Source: an uncultured Clostridia bacterium
GTDB taxonomy: Bacteria; Bacillota; Clostridia; UBA1381
Assembly (NCBI GenBank): GCA_947627795.1
Contig: CANQXJ010000010.1
Coordinates: 1 to 55,929 of the forward strand
Reading direction: 5' to 3'
Length of the DNA stretch: 55,929 nucleotides
The notes under the pieces: generated by a model
What the model saw: only the letters and a program-made list of their open reading frames with translations
Database searches by the model: none
What the model was told of the DNA's origin: nothing
Translations under genes and position numbers: made by a program
Part shown: positions 17,640 through 26,731 of the stretch, in pieces
How the letters are laid out: every line of letters begins with the position of its first letter
Numbering within the stretch: position 1 is the first letter of the stretch

Positions 17640-18987
17640 CAGCGAGTCTCGCTTCGAGAGCGGCTTTTTGGTCCTCGTAGCCCGGCTTGCCGAGAAGCGC
17701 GAACATGTTCTTCTTGTACGCCTCAACGCCGGGCTGGTCGAACGGGTTAACGCCCAAGAGATAGCCCGAAATGCCGCACGCCTTCTCGAAGAAGTATACG
17801 AGCTTGCCGAAGTTGTACGCGTCGAGCGCGGGGATTTTTACCGCGAGATTGGGCACTCCGCCGTCGGTGTGAGCCAGAGCCGTGCCCTGCGACGCTTTTT
17901 GGTTTACATAATCTATAGTTCTGCCGGCTAAGAAGTTCAAGCCGTCGATATTTTCCTCGGACGATTCTATCGTCTTGTCCTTGCGCGGATTTTCAACGAG
18001 CAGAGCCGTCTCGAATAAAATTCTTTGTCCCTGTTGAATGTACTGTCCCATTGAATGAAGGTCCGACGAGAAATCGGCAGCCGCAGGGAAAATGCCTTTG
18101 TTGTCTTTGCCCTCGCTCTCTCCGTAGAGCTGCTTCCACCATTCGCCGAAGTAGTGGAGCGCCGGCTCGTAGTTTACCACCATTTCAACCGTCTTGCCCT
18201 TTCTCGCAAGGGCGTTTCTTACAGCCGCGTACTGATAGCACTGATTTTCGGATAAATTCGGGTTGCTGTACTCATCCTGAGCTTCCTTCGCGCCCTTCAT
18301 CATAGCGTCGATGTCGATTCCGGCAGCCGCGATCGGGAGAAGACCGACAGCGGTAAGAACGGAATAGCGTCCGCCAACGTCGTCGGGAACGACGAATGTT
18401 TCGTAGCCCTCCGCGTCCGCGAGAGTTTTGAGCGCTCCGCGCGCCTTGTCGGTAGTCGCGTAAATTCTCTTCGCGGCTTCCTCCTTGCCGTATTTCTTTT
18501 CAAGCAGATCCTTGAAAATTCTAAATGCAATAGCCGGCTCGGTGGTAGTGCCGGACTTTGAGATAACGTTTACGGAAATGTCCTTGCCCTCAATCGTTTC
18601 AAGTAGGTCGCTCATGTACGTGGAGCTTATGTTATTGCCCGCAAAAAATACCGCCGGACCTTTTCTCTTATCCGCATCGAGCGCGTTATAGAACGAGTGC
18701 TGGAGCATCTCGACAGCCGCTCTCGCGCCGAGATACGAGCCGCCTATGCCGATAACGATAAGCGCGTCCGAATCGGAGCGGATCTTCTCCGCCGCCTTCT
18801 TGATCCGCGCGAATTCCTCCTTGTCATAGTTAGTGGGAAGTTCCACCCAGCCGAGGTAGTCATTGCCCGCGCCGGTCTTGTTGTGGAGCGTTTCATGCGC
18901 TGACGCGACAAACGGCGCGAGATTATCAATCTCGTGCTGTCCCACAAACGGCAGAGCCTTTGAATAGTCAAAAGTGATATTACTCAT
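17635..18987 (-). CDS. pgi: Glucose-6-phosphate isomerase
   Basis: A 450-residue enzyme interconverting glucose-6-phosphate and fructose-6-phosphate. Family features include [12 protein letters not shown], the SIS-domain segment [12 protein letters not shown] that binds the phosphate, and the VGGRYS and QQGQR segments with catalytic glutamate and histidine nearby. Length matches the Firmicute form. AAGGAGG lies 8 bases before ATG 18987. A 146-bp spacer with REP-like palindromes separates it from the next minus-strand gene. It connects sugar entry from pectin or galactose to glycolysis. Confidence 0.96.
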   Translation of the reverse strand: MSNITFDYSKALPFVGQHEIDNLAPFVASAHETLHNKTGAGNDYLGWVELPTNYDKEEFARIKKAAEKIRSDSDALIVIGIGGSYLGARAAVEMLQHSFYNALDADKRKGPAVFFAGNNISSTYMSDLLETIEGKDISVNVISKSGTTTEPAIAFRIFKDLLEKKYGKEEAAKRIYATTDKARGALKTLADAEGYETFVVPDDVGGRYSVLTAVGLLPIAAAGIDIDAMMKGAKEAQDEYSNPNLSENQCYQYAAVRNALARKGKTVEMVVNYEPALHYFGEWWKQLYGESEGKDNKGIFPAAADFSSDLHSMGQYIQQGQRILFETALLVENPRKDKTIESSEENIDGLNFLAGRTIDYVNQKASQGTALAHTDGGVPNLAVKIPALDAYNFGKLVYFFEKACGISGYLLGVNPFDQPGVEAYKKNMFALLGKPGYEDQKAALEARLAE

Positions 18988-19132
18988 TGTATGTCCTCCT
19001 TATGTGATAATACTATATATATTAATTCTAATACATTTCGGGCAATTTTGCAAGTAAATTTTGTATTTTTATATAAAATACTTTATGTTTTTAAAAAATG
19101 CGGGATAACAATAGTAAAATAAAATATTTTGC

Positions 19133-19161
19133 TTGTATATAAATCGTAAATATGATATAAT
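19133..19161 (+). promoter_or_regulatory. Promoter upstream of the Uma2 gene
   Basis: TTGTAT (19133-19138), 17-bp spacer, TATAAT (19156-19161). It would give a 5' leader of about 120 nt. Confidence 0.6.
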
Positions 19162-19169
19162 AACCTCAC

Positions 19170-19252
19170 GGCGTTACCAAAATCAAAGATTTTGACGCCT
19201 GAGAGAACATTGAAACATAACGCTGCGGCGACGATGCCGCCTTGCAGTTATG
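19170..19252 (+). promoter_or_regulatory. Structured 5' leader with two hairpins, function unknown
   Basis: Two adjacent inverted repeats follow the promoter. 19170-19199 pairs as 5 bp plus 6 bp around an AAA loop. 19216-19252 is a longer interrupted stem, GC-rich in its upper part (16-21/47-52, 24-26/44-46 and 27-30/38-41, counting from 19200). No T-tract follows, so this is not a terminator. No known riboswitch class was recognised. Confidence 0.4.
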
Positions 19253-19290
19253 TTATACTGATAATATACCGAATATAAGGAGTGAATACG

Positions 19291-19836
19291 ATGAACGCTT
19301 TACGGCAGGAGGATATGCTTACAACGGAATATATCGAAAATCTTCCGGACGGAGAACGCGCCGAGCTTATCGAGGGCAGAATATATAATATGGCTCCGCC
19401 GAGCCGCCGTCATCAGGAGCTTACCGGAGAACTGTATTATCGGATCGCCGACTATATAAAAAGCAATAACGGCGGGTGCAAGGTGTATGCTGCTCCGTTC
19501 GCCGTGCGCTTGAACAGTGACGAATATACGTATGTCGAGCCTGATATAAGCGTCATATGCGATGAATCGAAGCTCGATGAGCGCGGGTGCAGCGGCGCTC
19601 CTGATTGGATTATAGAGGTAGTGTCTCCGGCGAGCAGACGCGTTGACTATCTTATCAAGCTTATGCAATACAAAAACGCCGGAGTCCGTGAATACTGGAT
19701 CGTTGACCCCGCAAAAGAGAGAGTAACGGTATACGGTTTTGAGAAGGAAACGGTAGACGAATATTCTTTCTCGGATAAAATCGGCGTAAATATTTATGAT
19801 GGATTTGAAATAGACTTCGGAACATTTTCAAATTAA
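19291..19836 (+). CDS. Uma2-family (DUF820) putative PD-(D/E)xK nuclease
   Basis: A 181-residue protein. ATG 19291 is chosen because the AAGGAG site overlaps the in-frame GTG at 19282. The Uma2 pattern is clear: YVEPDISVI, then IIEVVSP, then the D-x-K helix DYLIKLMQYKNAGVREYW and the closing WIVDP. These supply the acidic and lysine residues of a restriction-nuclease fold. The family is abundant in cyanobacteria and scattered in Clostridia, and its biological role is not established. It is followed 10 bp later by a thioesterase gene, so they are probably co-transcribed. Confidence 0.88.
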   Translation: MNALRQEDMLTTEYIENLPDGERAELIEGRIYNMAPPSRRHQELTGELYYRIADYIKSNNGGCKVYAAPFAVRLNSDEYTYVEPDISVICDESKLDERGCSGAPDWIIEVVSPASRRVDYLIKLMQYKNAGVREYWIVDPAKERVTVYGFEKETVDEYSFSDKIGVNIYDGFEIDFGTFSN

Positions 19837-19846
19837 GGAGAACAAT

Positions 19847-20317
19847 ATGAAACCCAAATCACCAACCGAATCGTCAGCCGTCCTCGCTGAGCTGGTTTTG
19901 CCGTATCAGGCTAATCCGGCGGGCAACGTGCACGGCGGCGAGATAATGAAAATGATGGACTCCACCGCCGGAGTGGCGTCGCAGAAGCACGCGCACACAA
20001 ACGTTGTGACGGCGAGGGTGGAGGAAATAAACTTTAAACAGCCAGTGCTTGTGGGCGACCTTGTCACCTGCTGCGCCAATGTTATCTACGCGGGCTTTTC
20101 GTCGATGGAGGTTTTTGTGACCGTGGAGTCGGAAAACCTCAGAAGCGGCGGCAAACAGATCGCGCTTACCGCGTTTTTCACTATGGTTTCGCTCGATGAA
20201 GACGGCAATCCGTCGGAGGTGCCTCCTGTGGTTGCAGAGGATGATCCGTACTGGAGAAAGCTGTATCTTGAAGGGCAGAAGCGTTACGAGGCGAGACGGA
20301 AAAGGCGCTCGCGCTGA
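19847..20317 (+). CDS. Acyl-CoA thioesterase, hot-dog fold (YkhA/BFIT type)
   Basis: A 156-residue single hot-dog domain. [20 protein letters not shown] at about residues 24-43 is the characteristic helix, with the catalytic aspartate in [26 protein letters not shown] follows, as in cytoplasmic acyl-CoA hydrolases. It would release free fatty acids from acyl-CoA. The C-terminus is basic (RRKRRSR). AAGGAG precedes the ATG by 8 bases. It lies 10 bp after the Uma2 gene and 56 bp before smpB. Substrate chain length cannot be judged from sequence. Confidence 0.9.
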   Translation: MKPKSPTESSAVLAELVLPYQANPAGNVHGGEIMKMMDSTAGVASQKHAHTNVVTARVEEINFKQPVLVGDLVTCCANVIYAGFSSMEVFVTVESENLRSGGKQIALTAFFTMVSLDEDGNPSEVPPVVAEDDPYWRKLYLEGQKRYEARRKRRSR

Positions 20318-20373
20318 CGTATGAAAAGGGCGGATTGCGGCAAGAATTGTACAGTAAAGGAGAGATAACCGCG

Positions 20374-20841
20374 ATGGCGGAAAAGGAAAATATAAAGATT
20401 CTCGCGCAGAATAAAAAGGCGCGCCATGATTACTTCATAGAAGAAACGCTCGAAGCGGGTATCGAGCTCTGCGGCACGGAGGTTAAATCCGTGAGACAGA
20501 GCAAGGTGAATCTTACCGACGCGTACGCCTCGATCACGGGCGGCGAGGTTTACGTAAAACAGATGAACATAAGCCCGTTTGAAAAGGGAAATATTTTTAA
20601 CCGCGATCCCCTCAGAGAACGGCGGCTTTTGCTCCACAAAAAGGAAATCCGAAAGCTCGCGGGAGCCTTGCAGCAGCAGGGCTATTCGCTCATACCTCTG
20701 TCTGTGTATCTCAAAGGCTCGCTCGTGAAGGTGTCACTGGCTCTGGCGAAGGGTAAAAAGCTCTACGACAAGCGCGACGATATGGCAAAGCGCGACGCGC
20801 AGAGAAATATCGACAGGGCGATAAAATCGCGGAACAGATAG
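20374..20841 (+). CDS. smpB: SsrA-binding protein SmpB
   Basis: A 155-residue RNA-binding protein that partners tmRNA in rescuing stalled ribosomes. ATG 20374 fits AAAGGAG about 11 bases upstream. Family motifs are [33 protein letters not shown] and the basic C-terminal tail [19 protein letters not shown]. No tmRNA gene was found in the short downstream gap, so ssrA lies elsewhere. A bidirectional terminator follows. Confidence 0.96.
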   Translation: MAEKENIKILAQNKKARHDYFIEETLEAGIELCGTEVKSVRQSKVNLTDAYASITGGEVYVKQMNISPFEKGNIFNRDPLRERRLLLHKKEIRKLAGALQQQGYSLIPLSVYLKGSLVKVSLALAKGKKLYDKRDDMAKRDAQRNIDRAIKSRNR

Positions 20842-20887
20842 AGTTTCAGAAAAAGGTATTAAAATCTTTTATTATACCAAAACATGA

Positions 20888-20925
20888 AAAACAAGGACCT
20901 CGGAATTGAGATCCTTGTTTTTTTT
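20888..20925. terminator. Bidirectional terminator between smpB and glnN
   Basis: 14-bp arms (20888-20901 with 20908-20921, one mismatch) flanked by A-tracts on the left and T-tracts on the right, so it can terminate smpB on the plus strand and glnN on the minus strand. Confidence 0.88.
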
Positions 20926-20956
20926 ATGTGACTTTTTTAAAGAGATGCGCTTTGCC

Positions 20957-23038
20957 TTATATGCTGTAAAGCAAATCCGTGTATGTCGGGAACGGCCAGT
21001 ATTCCTTCGCAACTACAGTCTCAAGTAAATCCGCCGCCGCGCGAAGCTCGGTCATCGCGGCAATTACTTCGTCCTTATAGTATGTAGCAACTTCCAAAAC
21101 GTCCTCGCTTTCGGGAACATTATTGCTGATTTTTTCAAGATTATCAATCTTAGCAATCAAATCCTCGGTGTAGCTTGTGAGCATCTGTGCCTTAGCCTTT
21201 TCATTCGGAGCGCTGATGCCGATTGATTCCTTATCCTTGATTCCCTTGACGATAGAATTCGTGTACTTCACGCAAGCCGGAAGGATTTCCTGCTTTGCCA
21301 TCTGCAGCATTGTGAGCATTTCGATATGTAACGCCTTTGAGTAATCCTCAAGCATGATGTCCGTTCTTGTTTCAGTTTCAACGCGCGTGAATACGCCGTG
21401 CTTCTCAAAGAGCTTGAGCGATTTCTCCGACTTGAAGTAGGGGAGAGCGTCAACGGTTGTCTTTAAGTTAGGCAAGCCTCTTCTCGCGGCTTCTTCGATC
21501 CATTCGTCGCTGTAGCCGTTGCCGTTGAAGATTATTCTGTCATGCTTTTTGAATATATCGATCGCGATTTCCTTCGCCGCCGTCATCGGATCGTCAGCCT
21601 TTTCAAGCTCGTCGGCGATCTGCGAAAGAGACTCCGCGACGATTGTGTTTATAACGATATTGATACCCGCTATTGACTGTGACGAACCGGGCATTCTGAA
21701 CTCGAAGCGGTTTCCGGTGAACGCGAACGGCGATGTTCTGTTTCTGTCGGTCGTGTCTTTGTAGAGTATCGGCAGCGAGTCAACGCCCGTTTCGAGAACG
21801 CCGCCCTTCTTTTCGCTTGAATCATGTCCCGCCTTCAGGCTTTCAATAACCTCTGTGAGCTGGTCGCCCAAATAGATTGAAACTACAGCCGGAGGTGCTT
21901 CGTTTGCGCCTAATCTGTGGTCATTGCCCGCCGTAGCGACTGACAGACGGAGGATCTCGGCATATTCGTCAACAGCCTTGATAACAGCCGCTAAGAATAC
22001 GAGGAACTGCGTGTTCTCACTCGGGTGCTTGCCCGGGCTTAACAGGTTTTCGCCGTCGTTTGTGCCGATCGACCAGTTGTTATGCTTACCCGAACCATTG
22101 ATACCTTCAAACGGCTTTTCGTTGAGCAGGCATGAAAGTCCGTGATGACCTGCAACCTTCTTCAAAATTTCCATTGTAAGCTGGTTGTGGTCGGTCGCGA
22201 TATTGGTTGTCGAGTAAATCGGAGCAACCTCGTGCTGCGCCGGAGCAACCTCGTTGTGCTTTGTTTTATTGAAAACGCCGAGCTTCCAAAGCTCCTCGTC
22301 AACCTCCTTCATAAAGCCGGAGATTTTTTCTTTAATCTGACCGAAATAGTGATCGTCAAGCTCCTGTCCCTTTGCCGGCATAGCTCCGAACAGCGTTCTG
22401 CCCGTGAGAACAAGGTCCTTTCTCTTAGCTCTTAATTCCTTGCTTATCAAGAAATATTCCTGCTCCGGACCAACGTACGAAACAACCTTCGACGGCTCCT
22501 TGCCAAAGAACTTCAACACTCTCTTTGCTTCCTTGCTGATAGCCTCCATAGAGCGCAGAAGCGGCGTTTTCTTATCGAGCACCTCGCCCGTATATGAAAG
22601 GAATGACGTCGGGATGCAGAGCGAATTATCCTTAATAAACGCGAACGAAGTCGGATCCCACGCCGTGTAGCCTCTCGCCTCGAATGTGGCTCTCAAACCG
22701 CCCGAAGGGAAGCTTGACGCGTCCGGCTCGCCCATAACGAGATTCTTGCCGGAAAACTCCAATATAACGTTACCGTCGTCCGTGGGCTGAATAAAAGCGT
22801 CGTGCTTTTCAGCCGTCACGCCCGTCATCGGCTGGAACCAGTGTGTATAGTGTGTACAGCCGTTCTCGATAGCCCAGTCCTTCATCGCGTTTGCGACAAC
22901 ATCCGCAATATCCGGATCAAGCGGCGTGCCGTCATTGATAGTCTTTAAAAGCGACTTATACGTTTCCTTCGGCAGACGCGCCTTCATCGTCGCAAGGTTA
23001 AACACCTTTGATCCGAAAAGTTCCGCAACATTACTCAT
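20957..23038 (-). CDS. glnN: Glutamine synthetase type III
   Basis: A 693-residue ammonia-assimilating enzyme, much longer than type I (about 450), as expected for GSIII. Recognisable segments are THWFQPMTG and [11 protein letters not shown] near residue 60-80, [47 protein letters not shown] and [18 protein letters not shown], which together supply the metal and nucleotide sites. AAGGAGG precedes ATG 23038. Upstream on the same strand is a consensus promoter and a leader hairpin with a T-tail, suggesting transcription attenuation. A shared terminator follows the stop. Confidence 0.96.
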   Translation of the reverse strand: MSNVAELFGSKVFNLATMKARLPKETYKSLLKTINDGTPLDPDIADVVANAMKDWAIENGCTHYTHWFQPMTGVTAEKHDAFIQPTDDGNVILEFSGKNLVMGEPDASSFPSGGLRATFEARGYTAWDPTSFAFIKDNSLCIPTSFLSYTGEVLDKKTPLLRSMEAISKEAKRVLKFFGKEPSKVVSYVGPEQEYFLISKELRAKRKDLVLTGRTLFGAMPAKGQELDDHYFGQIKEKISGFMKEVDEELWKLGVFNKTKHNEVAPAQHEVAPIYSTTNIATDHNQLTMEILKKVAGHHGLSCLLNEKPFEGINGSGKHNNWSIGTNDGENLLSPGKHPSENTQFLVFLAAVIKAVDEYAEILRLSVATAGNDHRLGANEAPPAVVSIYLGDQLTEVIESLKAGHDSSEKKGGVLETGVDSLPILYKDTTDRNRTSPFAFTGNRFEFRMPGSSQSIAGINIVINTIVAESLSQIADELEKADDPMTAAKEIAIDIFKKHDRIIFNGNGYSDEWIEEAARRGLPNLKTTVDALPYFKSEKSLKLFEKHGVFTRVETETRTDIMLEDYSKALHIEMLTMLQMAKQEILPACVKYTNSIVKGIKDKESIGISAPNEKAKAQMLTSYTEDLIAKIDNLEKISNNVPESEDVLEVATYYKDEVIAAMTELRAAADLLETVVAKEYWPFPTYTDLLYSI

Positions 23039-23084
23039 TGTTATTACCTCCTTGATATGTTAGCTCACGCTAAATCTTATGCTT

Positions 23085-23127
23085 TGAAAAAGGGTGTTTT
23101 ATATCTCCATCAATATAAAACACCCTT
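23085..23127 (-). promoter_or_regulatory. Terminator-like hairpin in the glnN leader (candidate attenuator)
   Basis: A perfect 15-bp inverted repeat (23090-23104 with 23113-23127) with an 8-nt loop. On the minus strand it is followed by a run of T. It lies between a consensus promoter (23164-23192) and the glnN start. It could terminate the upstream PL11 transcript, attenuate glnN, or both. No known riboswitch fold was recognised in the short stretch before it. Confidence 0.65.
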
Positions 23128-23163
23128 GTCTTATCGCACAAAATTTTAAATTTTCTATATATA

Positions 23164-23192
23164 ATTATATTCACTTAATCAATTTTTGTCAA
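23164..23192 (-). promoter_or_regulatory. Consensus promoter of glnN
   Basis: On the minus strand: TTGACA (23192-23187), exactly 17 bp, TATAAT (23169-23164). Both boxes match consensus perfectly. The predicted transcript would start near 23157, giving a leader of about 120 nt. Confidence 0.85.
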
Positions 23193-23284
23193 TATGCAAG
23201 TTGCAAGATTACAACTTTTTTTATTTTAAAAATATTATGCAGATTGACAGAAAAAGCGTATATAGCGGATATTTTATTCGCGTA

Positions 23285-26200
23285 TTAGTTCTTTGCAATG
23301 CCCGCCTTGATGTTGTCGACCTCGGTAGACCAGTCAAAATTCTTTTCCTGCCTTACGGCGAGAACCTCAATCGACTGGAAGCCTGTCGCAATTTCAATAG
23401 GAACGTCTTTAATTTCGGCTTTCTTTGTGCCGAGTGAAACGGTAGCGTTAAGCGTCTTGCTGTCAAAATCCGCAATAACCGCGAAATGATACATCTTGTC
23501 TCTCGCACTGAAGCTTGAGTCTATGTTCGTCCACGGCGCGGTTTCAAGACCGCCGTTTGAAATTGAGCCGCCGTATGAATATTGCAGCGGATCAGTTCCG
23601 TTTGTTCTTGATGAGAAGAATACCTTGCCGTTGCCGTCCGCCAAACGGATTTCGCCGTATGATGTGCCGCCGGTGCATGTGCCCGGTTTCCAGTCAAACT
23701 CGATAAGCACCTTGCCGCCCATGGCGAACGGTCCGGTGTACAGAGCGTTACGGTTACCCTTTGATGCGCCGGATATCGCCATAACCTTGCTTCCGCCGCT
23801 TGACGTAACCTTCATAGCATCCAAAGGCGCGGGCTTTGTACCTACCCAGCCTGCGGAATCGCCAAGATCGTAGCTTTGGAAGTCCTCATTAATATAAAGG
23901 TCCCAATTGTTGCCCGAGTCATCGGTATAATCGGTATGTTCGTATTTCGACATCGGATCCTCCGTAGGTTCCGGAGTGGGAGTAGCCGCGGGAGCGGGAA
24001 TAGTTCCGGTTTTCATACCCTCAACATATCTGTCCGATTCGCTCTTGTCGTAGAACGCATGCTTGCCGAGATAGATAAGCTTTCTTTCGCCGTCCCATTC
24101 AACCTGCATTCCCACAGCTTCAGCCATAGCGCGCAGCGGAATCATCGTTCTGTCGTTTATGGAGCTTGCGGGAACGTCGAGCGTATACGGCTTGTCATTA
24201 ACGGTGTATTCCGCCTTGTCGAGCGTCATATTTACGTTGTAGCCGTTGCCGGAGAAGCTTACCTCGCGCGTCTCGCCGTTCCAGTTTACACTCATGCCGA
24301 GCTTTTCGGCTATGAACCGGACGGGAACAAGCGTTCTGCTGTCGACTATCATAGGAACAACCTTGTCATCCTCGGGATCGATTTTAACTATATTGTTACC
24401 GACGATGGCGTTCGGACTGTCTATTAAGAGCTTCATGCTGAACGTGCCCGGCTGAGTTGCGCCTATTGAATATGTCTGATGCGCGCCTGTTAAATCGGGA
24501 TTTGTAAGCTTCTGACCATCCTTCATAACGTAGCCTTCAAATACCGGGACCTTGGTCGTTTCCGCGCCGAGATAATAGCTTACGTTCGCGGGCTGGTTGT
24601 AGTGGTTGTTCTGCATCGCGATGGACGCTCTGTAGTATGAATCATGCATAAGCGTCGGAATTTTATAAGACGTCGGAATAGCCGTCGAATAAATTCTTAT
24701 TTCCTTTTCATCCTTAGTTTTAAAGATTATCTCGTCGCGCCAGTCGCCGAAAATATCCGCCGCAGCGCACGGAACAGCCTTTGTGCCGCTGTTCGAAGCG
24801 GCGCCGTCCGCCGTCATGAGAATATCGACCGTCTTATCCTCCCAGTTCCATTTTGAAACGGTAATGTCGTCGAGGAATTCGCTGAGCAAATCGCCGTCCC
24901 AGTAAATTTTGAAGTTGACGGGGAGGCAGTTTGTCGTCGCCGTTGTTCCGTCGGAATTTCTGAAATCTATTTCATTCCATACACTGTCCGTTATTCTCTC
25001 GTCATTGAACGTGGACGGGTTCTGAGCTGTCGAAGACCATACCTCATGGCCTCTGTAGGTCGGATCAATATCGCCGGAGCGGCTTCTGCCCGTATCCTTG
25101 TTCTTGCCGTAGCCCCATGTTACCTGACCGGTACGCGCGTCATGCAGGTCGGTATTCGCCATCAGAGGATGGTTCTCATGACACGCCCAAACGAGATAGC
25201 CGTTGAAGTCGGGATCCATCTTCGCAACGTCGAACGCGTCTCCGTGAAGAAGCTTCTGCGCTTTGCCGTCGTTGTCGTACGCCTTTGTCGCGTACATCTG
25301 AGTTCCGTCGTTGTCGATAGCGGCGGGACCGGATAAAATTTCATCCTTGCCGTCAAAGTCAACGTCGGCTACCGCCATGTTGTGGTTCCAAGCGCCCCAA
25401 ATGCTGTTGTCGTCAGCTTTGTTGGGTGTGAGGCACTGCCAATCGACCGTGAATTTGCCGTTCTCGTCGATGTGCCATGCCGCCGCGCGCACGTTATCCC
25501 AAGCTCCGCGCACCATAACAACGCTCGGCGTGACCCCGTCGAGGTATGCGAGACCGAACAGATAGTGGCTCGCGCGCTTCGTAAGTCTGCCTGTATCGGT
25601 ATAGTTGTACGACCACTCCGAAAGAGGCTCCTTTACGGGCAGCAGGTCGGTTCTGTCAAGCTCCGCGCCGGTAGCTCCGTCATATATCGACAGGAACTCC
25701 GGCGTTGAAACAACGTACTGTCTGTCCTGGAAAATAGCGAGATTGTTTACGTCCTTTGAATAATCTGTTTTTCCGTCTCCGTTAACGTCGCCGATTTGAT
25801 TTCCCGCGCCGTCGATCGTGCCTTCAAATGAACGCATGACAACCTCGGACTTACCGTCGCCGTTGAAATCGTAAGCCATGATGTTTATGTCATGCTCATT
25901 TATTTCGTTGGGACCTATGTCGATTGTCCACATATGCGTGCCGTCAGTGTCGTACGCTTCGATAAGCGGGAAATCGGGACGCGCCTTCGTTGTATCCATG
26001 CTCGGGATGCGGCGGAGAAGGATTTCAAATTCGCCGTCTCCGTCAAGATCGGCAACAGAGCCGTCGTCGATATTGTAGCCCTCGCGCTCCTGAACCTTAA
26101 AGGATATGTAATTCTTATCCCATGCTGTCGCTTCCGTCTTTGTGCCGTTTTCCGCTCCGTCAACGACCTCGCGCAGCTCATACTTCGCGCCCGCCGGAGC

Positions 26201-26566
26201 GCCCAAGTCAAAGAAGCTCGACGCGTTTAAAGGCTCGTTATTGAGCTTTTCGCCGTTCCTGTAAAGGTTGTAGCAAAGGCTGTTCGAGTCCGTGCCAAGG
26301 AAACGCCAGCTTACGAGAGTGCCGCCGTCGCCGGGAACCGCGACAAGCCCGCGCGTGAGATATTCGAAGCGTCTCTCATTCTTCGGACGGTTCTGATAGA
26401 GCTGCTCCGTCTGCGCTCTGTCCTCGGCTTTGAACTCGTCCGTGTAATGACCGAGCGTCATGCCGTCAGCCTCAGCGCCCGTGTACTGCTCATACTTCGC
26501 GTACGCCGGAACGCATGAAGCCGCGATAGCTATGGCGGACACAGCCGCGATTAATTTTTTGTTCAT
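23285..26566 (-). CDS. Secreted rhamnogalacturonan lyase (PL11) with copper-amine-oxidase-like stalk
   Basis: A 1093-residue exported enzyme. Signal peptide 1-23 ends AYA. Residues about 25-690 match the PL11 beta-propeller lyase that cleaves the rhamnose-galacturonate backbone of rhamnogalacturonan I. It carries calcium-binding DxDGDG loops (DLDGDGE 173-179, DFNGDGK 233-239, DVNGDGK 260-266, DVDFDGK 401-407). Residues 715-835 form a copper-amine-oxidase N-terminal-like domain (SRTLVPVRFIAEKLGM, RTMIPLRAMAEAVGM), common in Clostridial surface proteins. A Pro/Thr linker (855-870) leads to a C-terminal LamG-like module. There is no SLH or sorting motif. AAAGGA precedes the ATG. Endo or exo action cannot be decided from sequence. 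Confidence 0.92.
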   Translation of the reverse strand: MNKKLIAAVSAIAIAASCVPAYAKYEQYTGAEADGMTLGHYTDEFKAEDRAQTEQLYQNRPKNERRFEYLTRGLVAVPGDGGTLVSWRFLGTDSNSLCYNLYRNGEKLNNEPLNASSFFDLGAPAGAKYELREVVDGAENGTKTEATAWDKNYISFKVQEREGYNIDDGSVADLDGDGEFEILLRRIPSMDTTKARPDFPLIEAYDTDGTHMWTIDIGPNEINEHDINIMAYDFNGDGKSEVVMRSFEGTIDGAGNQIGDVNGDGKTDYSKDVNNLAIFQDRQYVVSTPEFLSIYDGATGAELDRTDLLPVKEPLSEWSYNYTDTGRLTKRASHYLFGLAYLDGVTPSVVMVRGAWDNVRAAAWHIDENGKFTVDWQCLTPNKADDNSIWGAWNHNMAVADVDFDGKDEILSGPAAIDNDGTQMYATKAYDNDGKAQKLLHGDAFDVAKMDPDFNGYLVWACHENHPLMANTDLHDARTGQVTWGYGKNKDTGRSRSGDIDPTYRGHEVWSSTAQNPSTFNDERITDSVWNEIDFRNSDGTTATTNCLPVNFKIYWDGDLLSEFLDDITVSKWNWEDKTVDILMTADGAASNSGTKAVPCAAADIFGDWRDEIIFKTKDEKEIRIYSTAIPTSYKIPTLMHDSYYRASIAMQNNHYNQPANVSYYLGAETTKVPVFEGYVMKDGQKLTNPDLTGAHQTYSIGATQPGTFSMKLLIDSPNAIVGNNIVKIDPEDDKVVPMIVDSRTLVPVRFIAEKLGMSVNWNGETREVSFSGNGYNVNMTLDKAEYTVNDKPYTLDVPASSINDRTMIPLRAMAEAVGMQVEWDGERKLIYLGKHAFYDKSESDRYVEGMKTGTIPAPAATPTPEPTEDPMSKYEHTDYTDDSGNNWDLYINEDFQSYDLGDSAGWVGTKPAPLDAMKVTSSGGSKVMAISGASKGNRNALYTGPFAMGGKVLIEFDWKPGTCTGGTSYGEIRLADGNGKVFFSSRTNGTDPLQYSYGGSISNGGLETAPWTNIDSSFSARDKMYHFAVIADFDSKTLNATVSLGTKKAEIKDVPIEIATGFQSIEVLAVRQEKNFDWSTEVDNIKAGIAKN

Positions 26567-26603
26567 AGTATCATCCTTTCTGTTAATTTATTTTAATATT
26601 ATA

Positions 26604-26632
26604 ATTATATAAGAAAAAAATGTGATTGTCAA
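26604..26632 (-). promoter_or_regulatory. Consensus promoter of the PL11 lyase gene
   Basis: On the minus strand: TTGACA (26632-26627), 17-bp spacer, TATAAT (26609-26604), about 40 bp before the start codon. Confidence 0.85.
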
Positions 26633-26731
26633 CAAAATTCTACTCATTTGCATGGCGGATTTAGTGCATATTTTCATATTTGGAATAATACGCAAAAAAA
26701 CAGACAAAACTAATTCCGGGAGATGACATAT

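Noticed and set aside
19277-19290. GTG start at 19282 for the Uma2 protein
   Set aside because: The AAGGAG ribosome site overlaps this codon; ATG 19291 has correct spacing.
20842-20956. tmRNA gene expected near smpB
   Set aside because: The gap is only 115 bp and is mostly taken by the shared terminator; no tRNA-like ends are visible.
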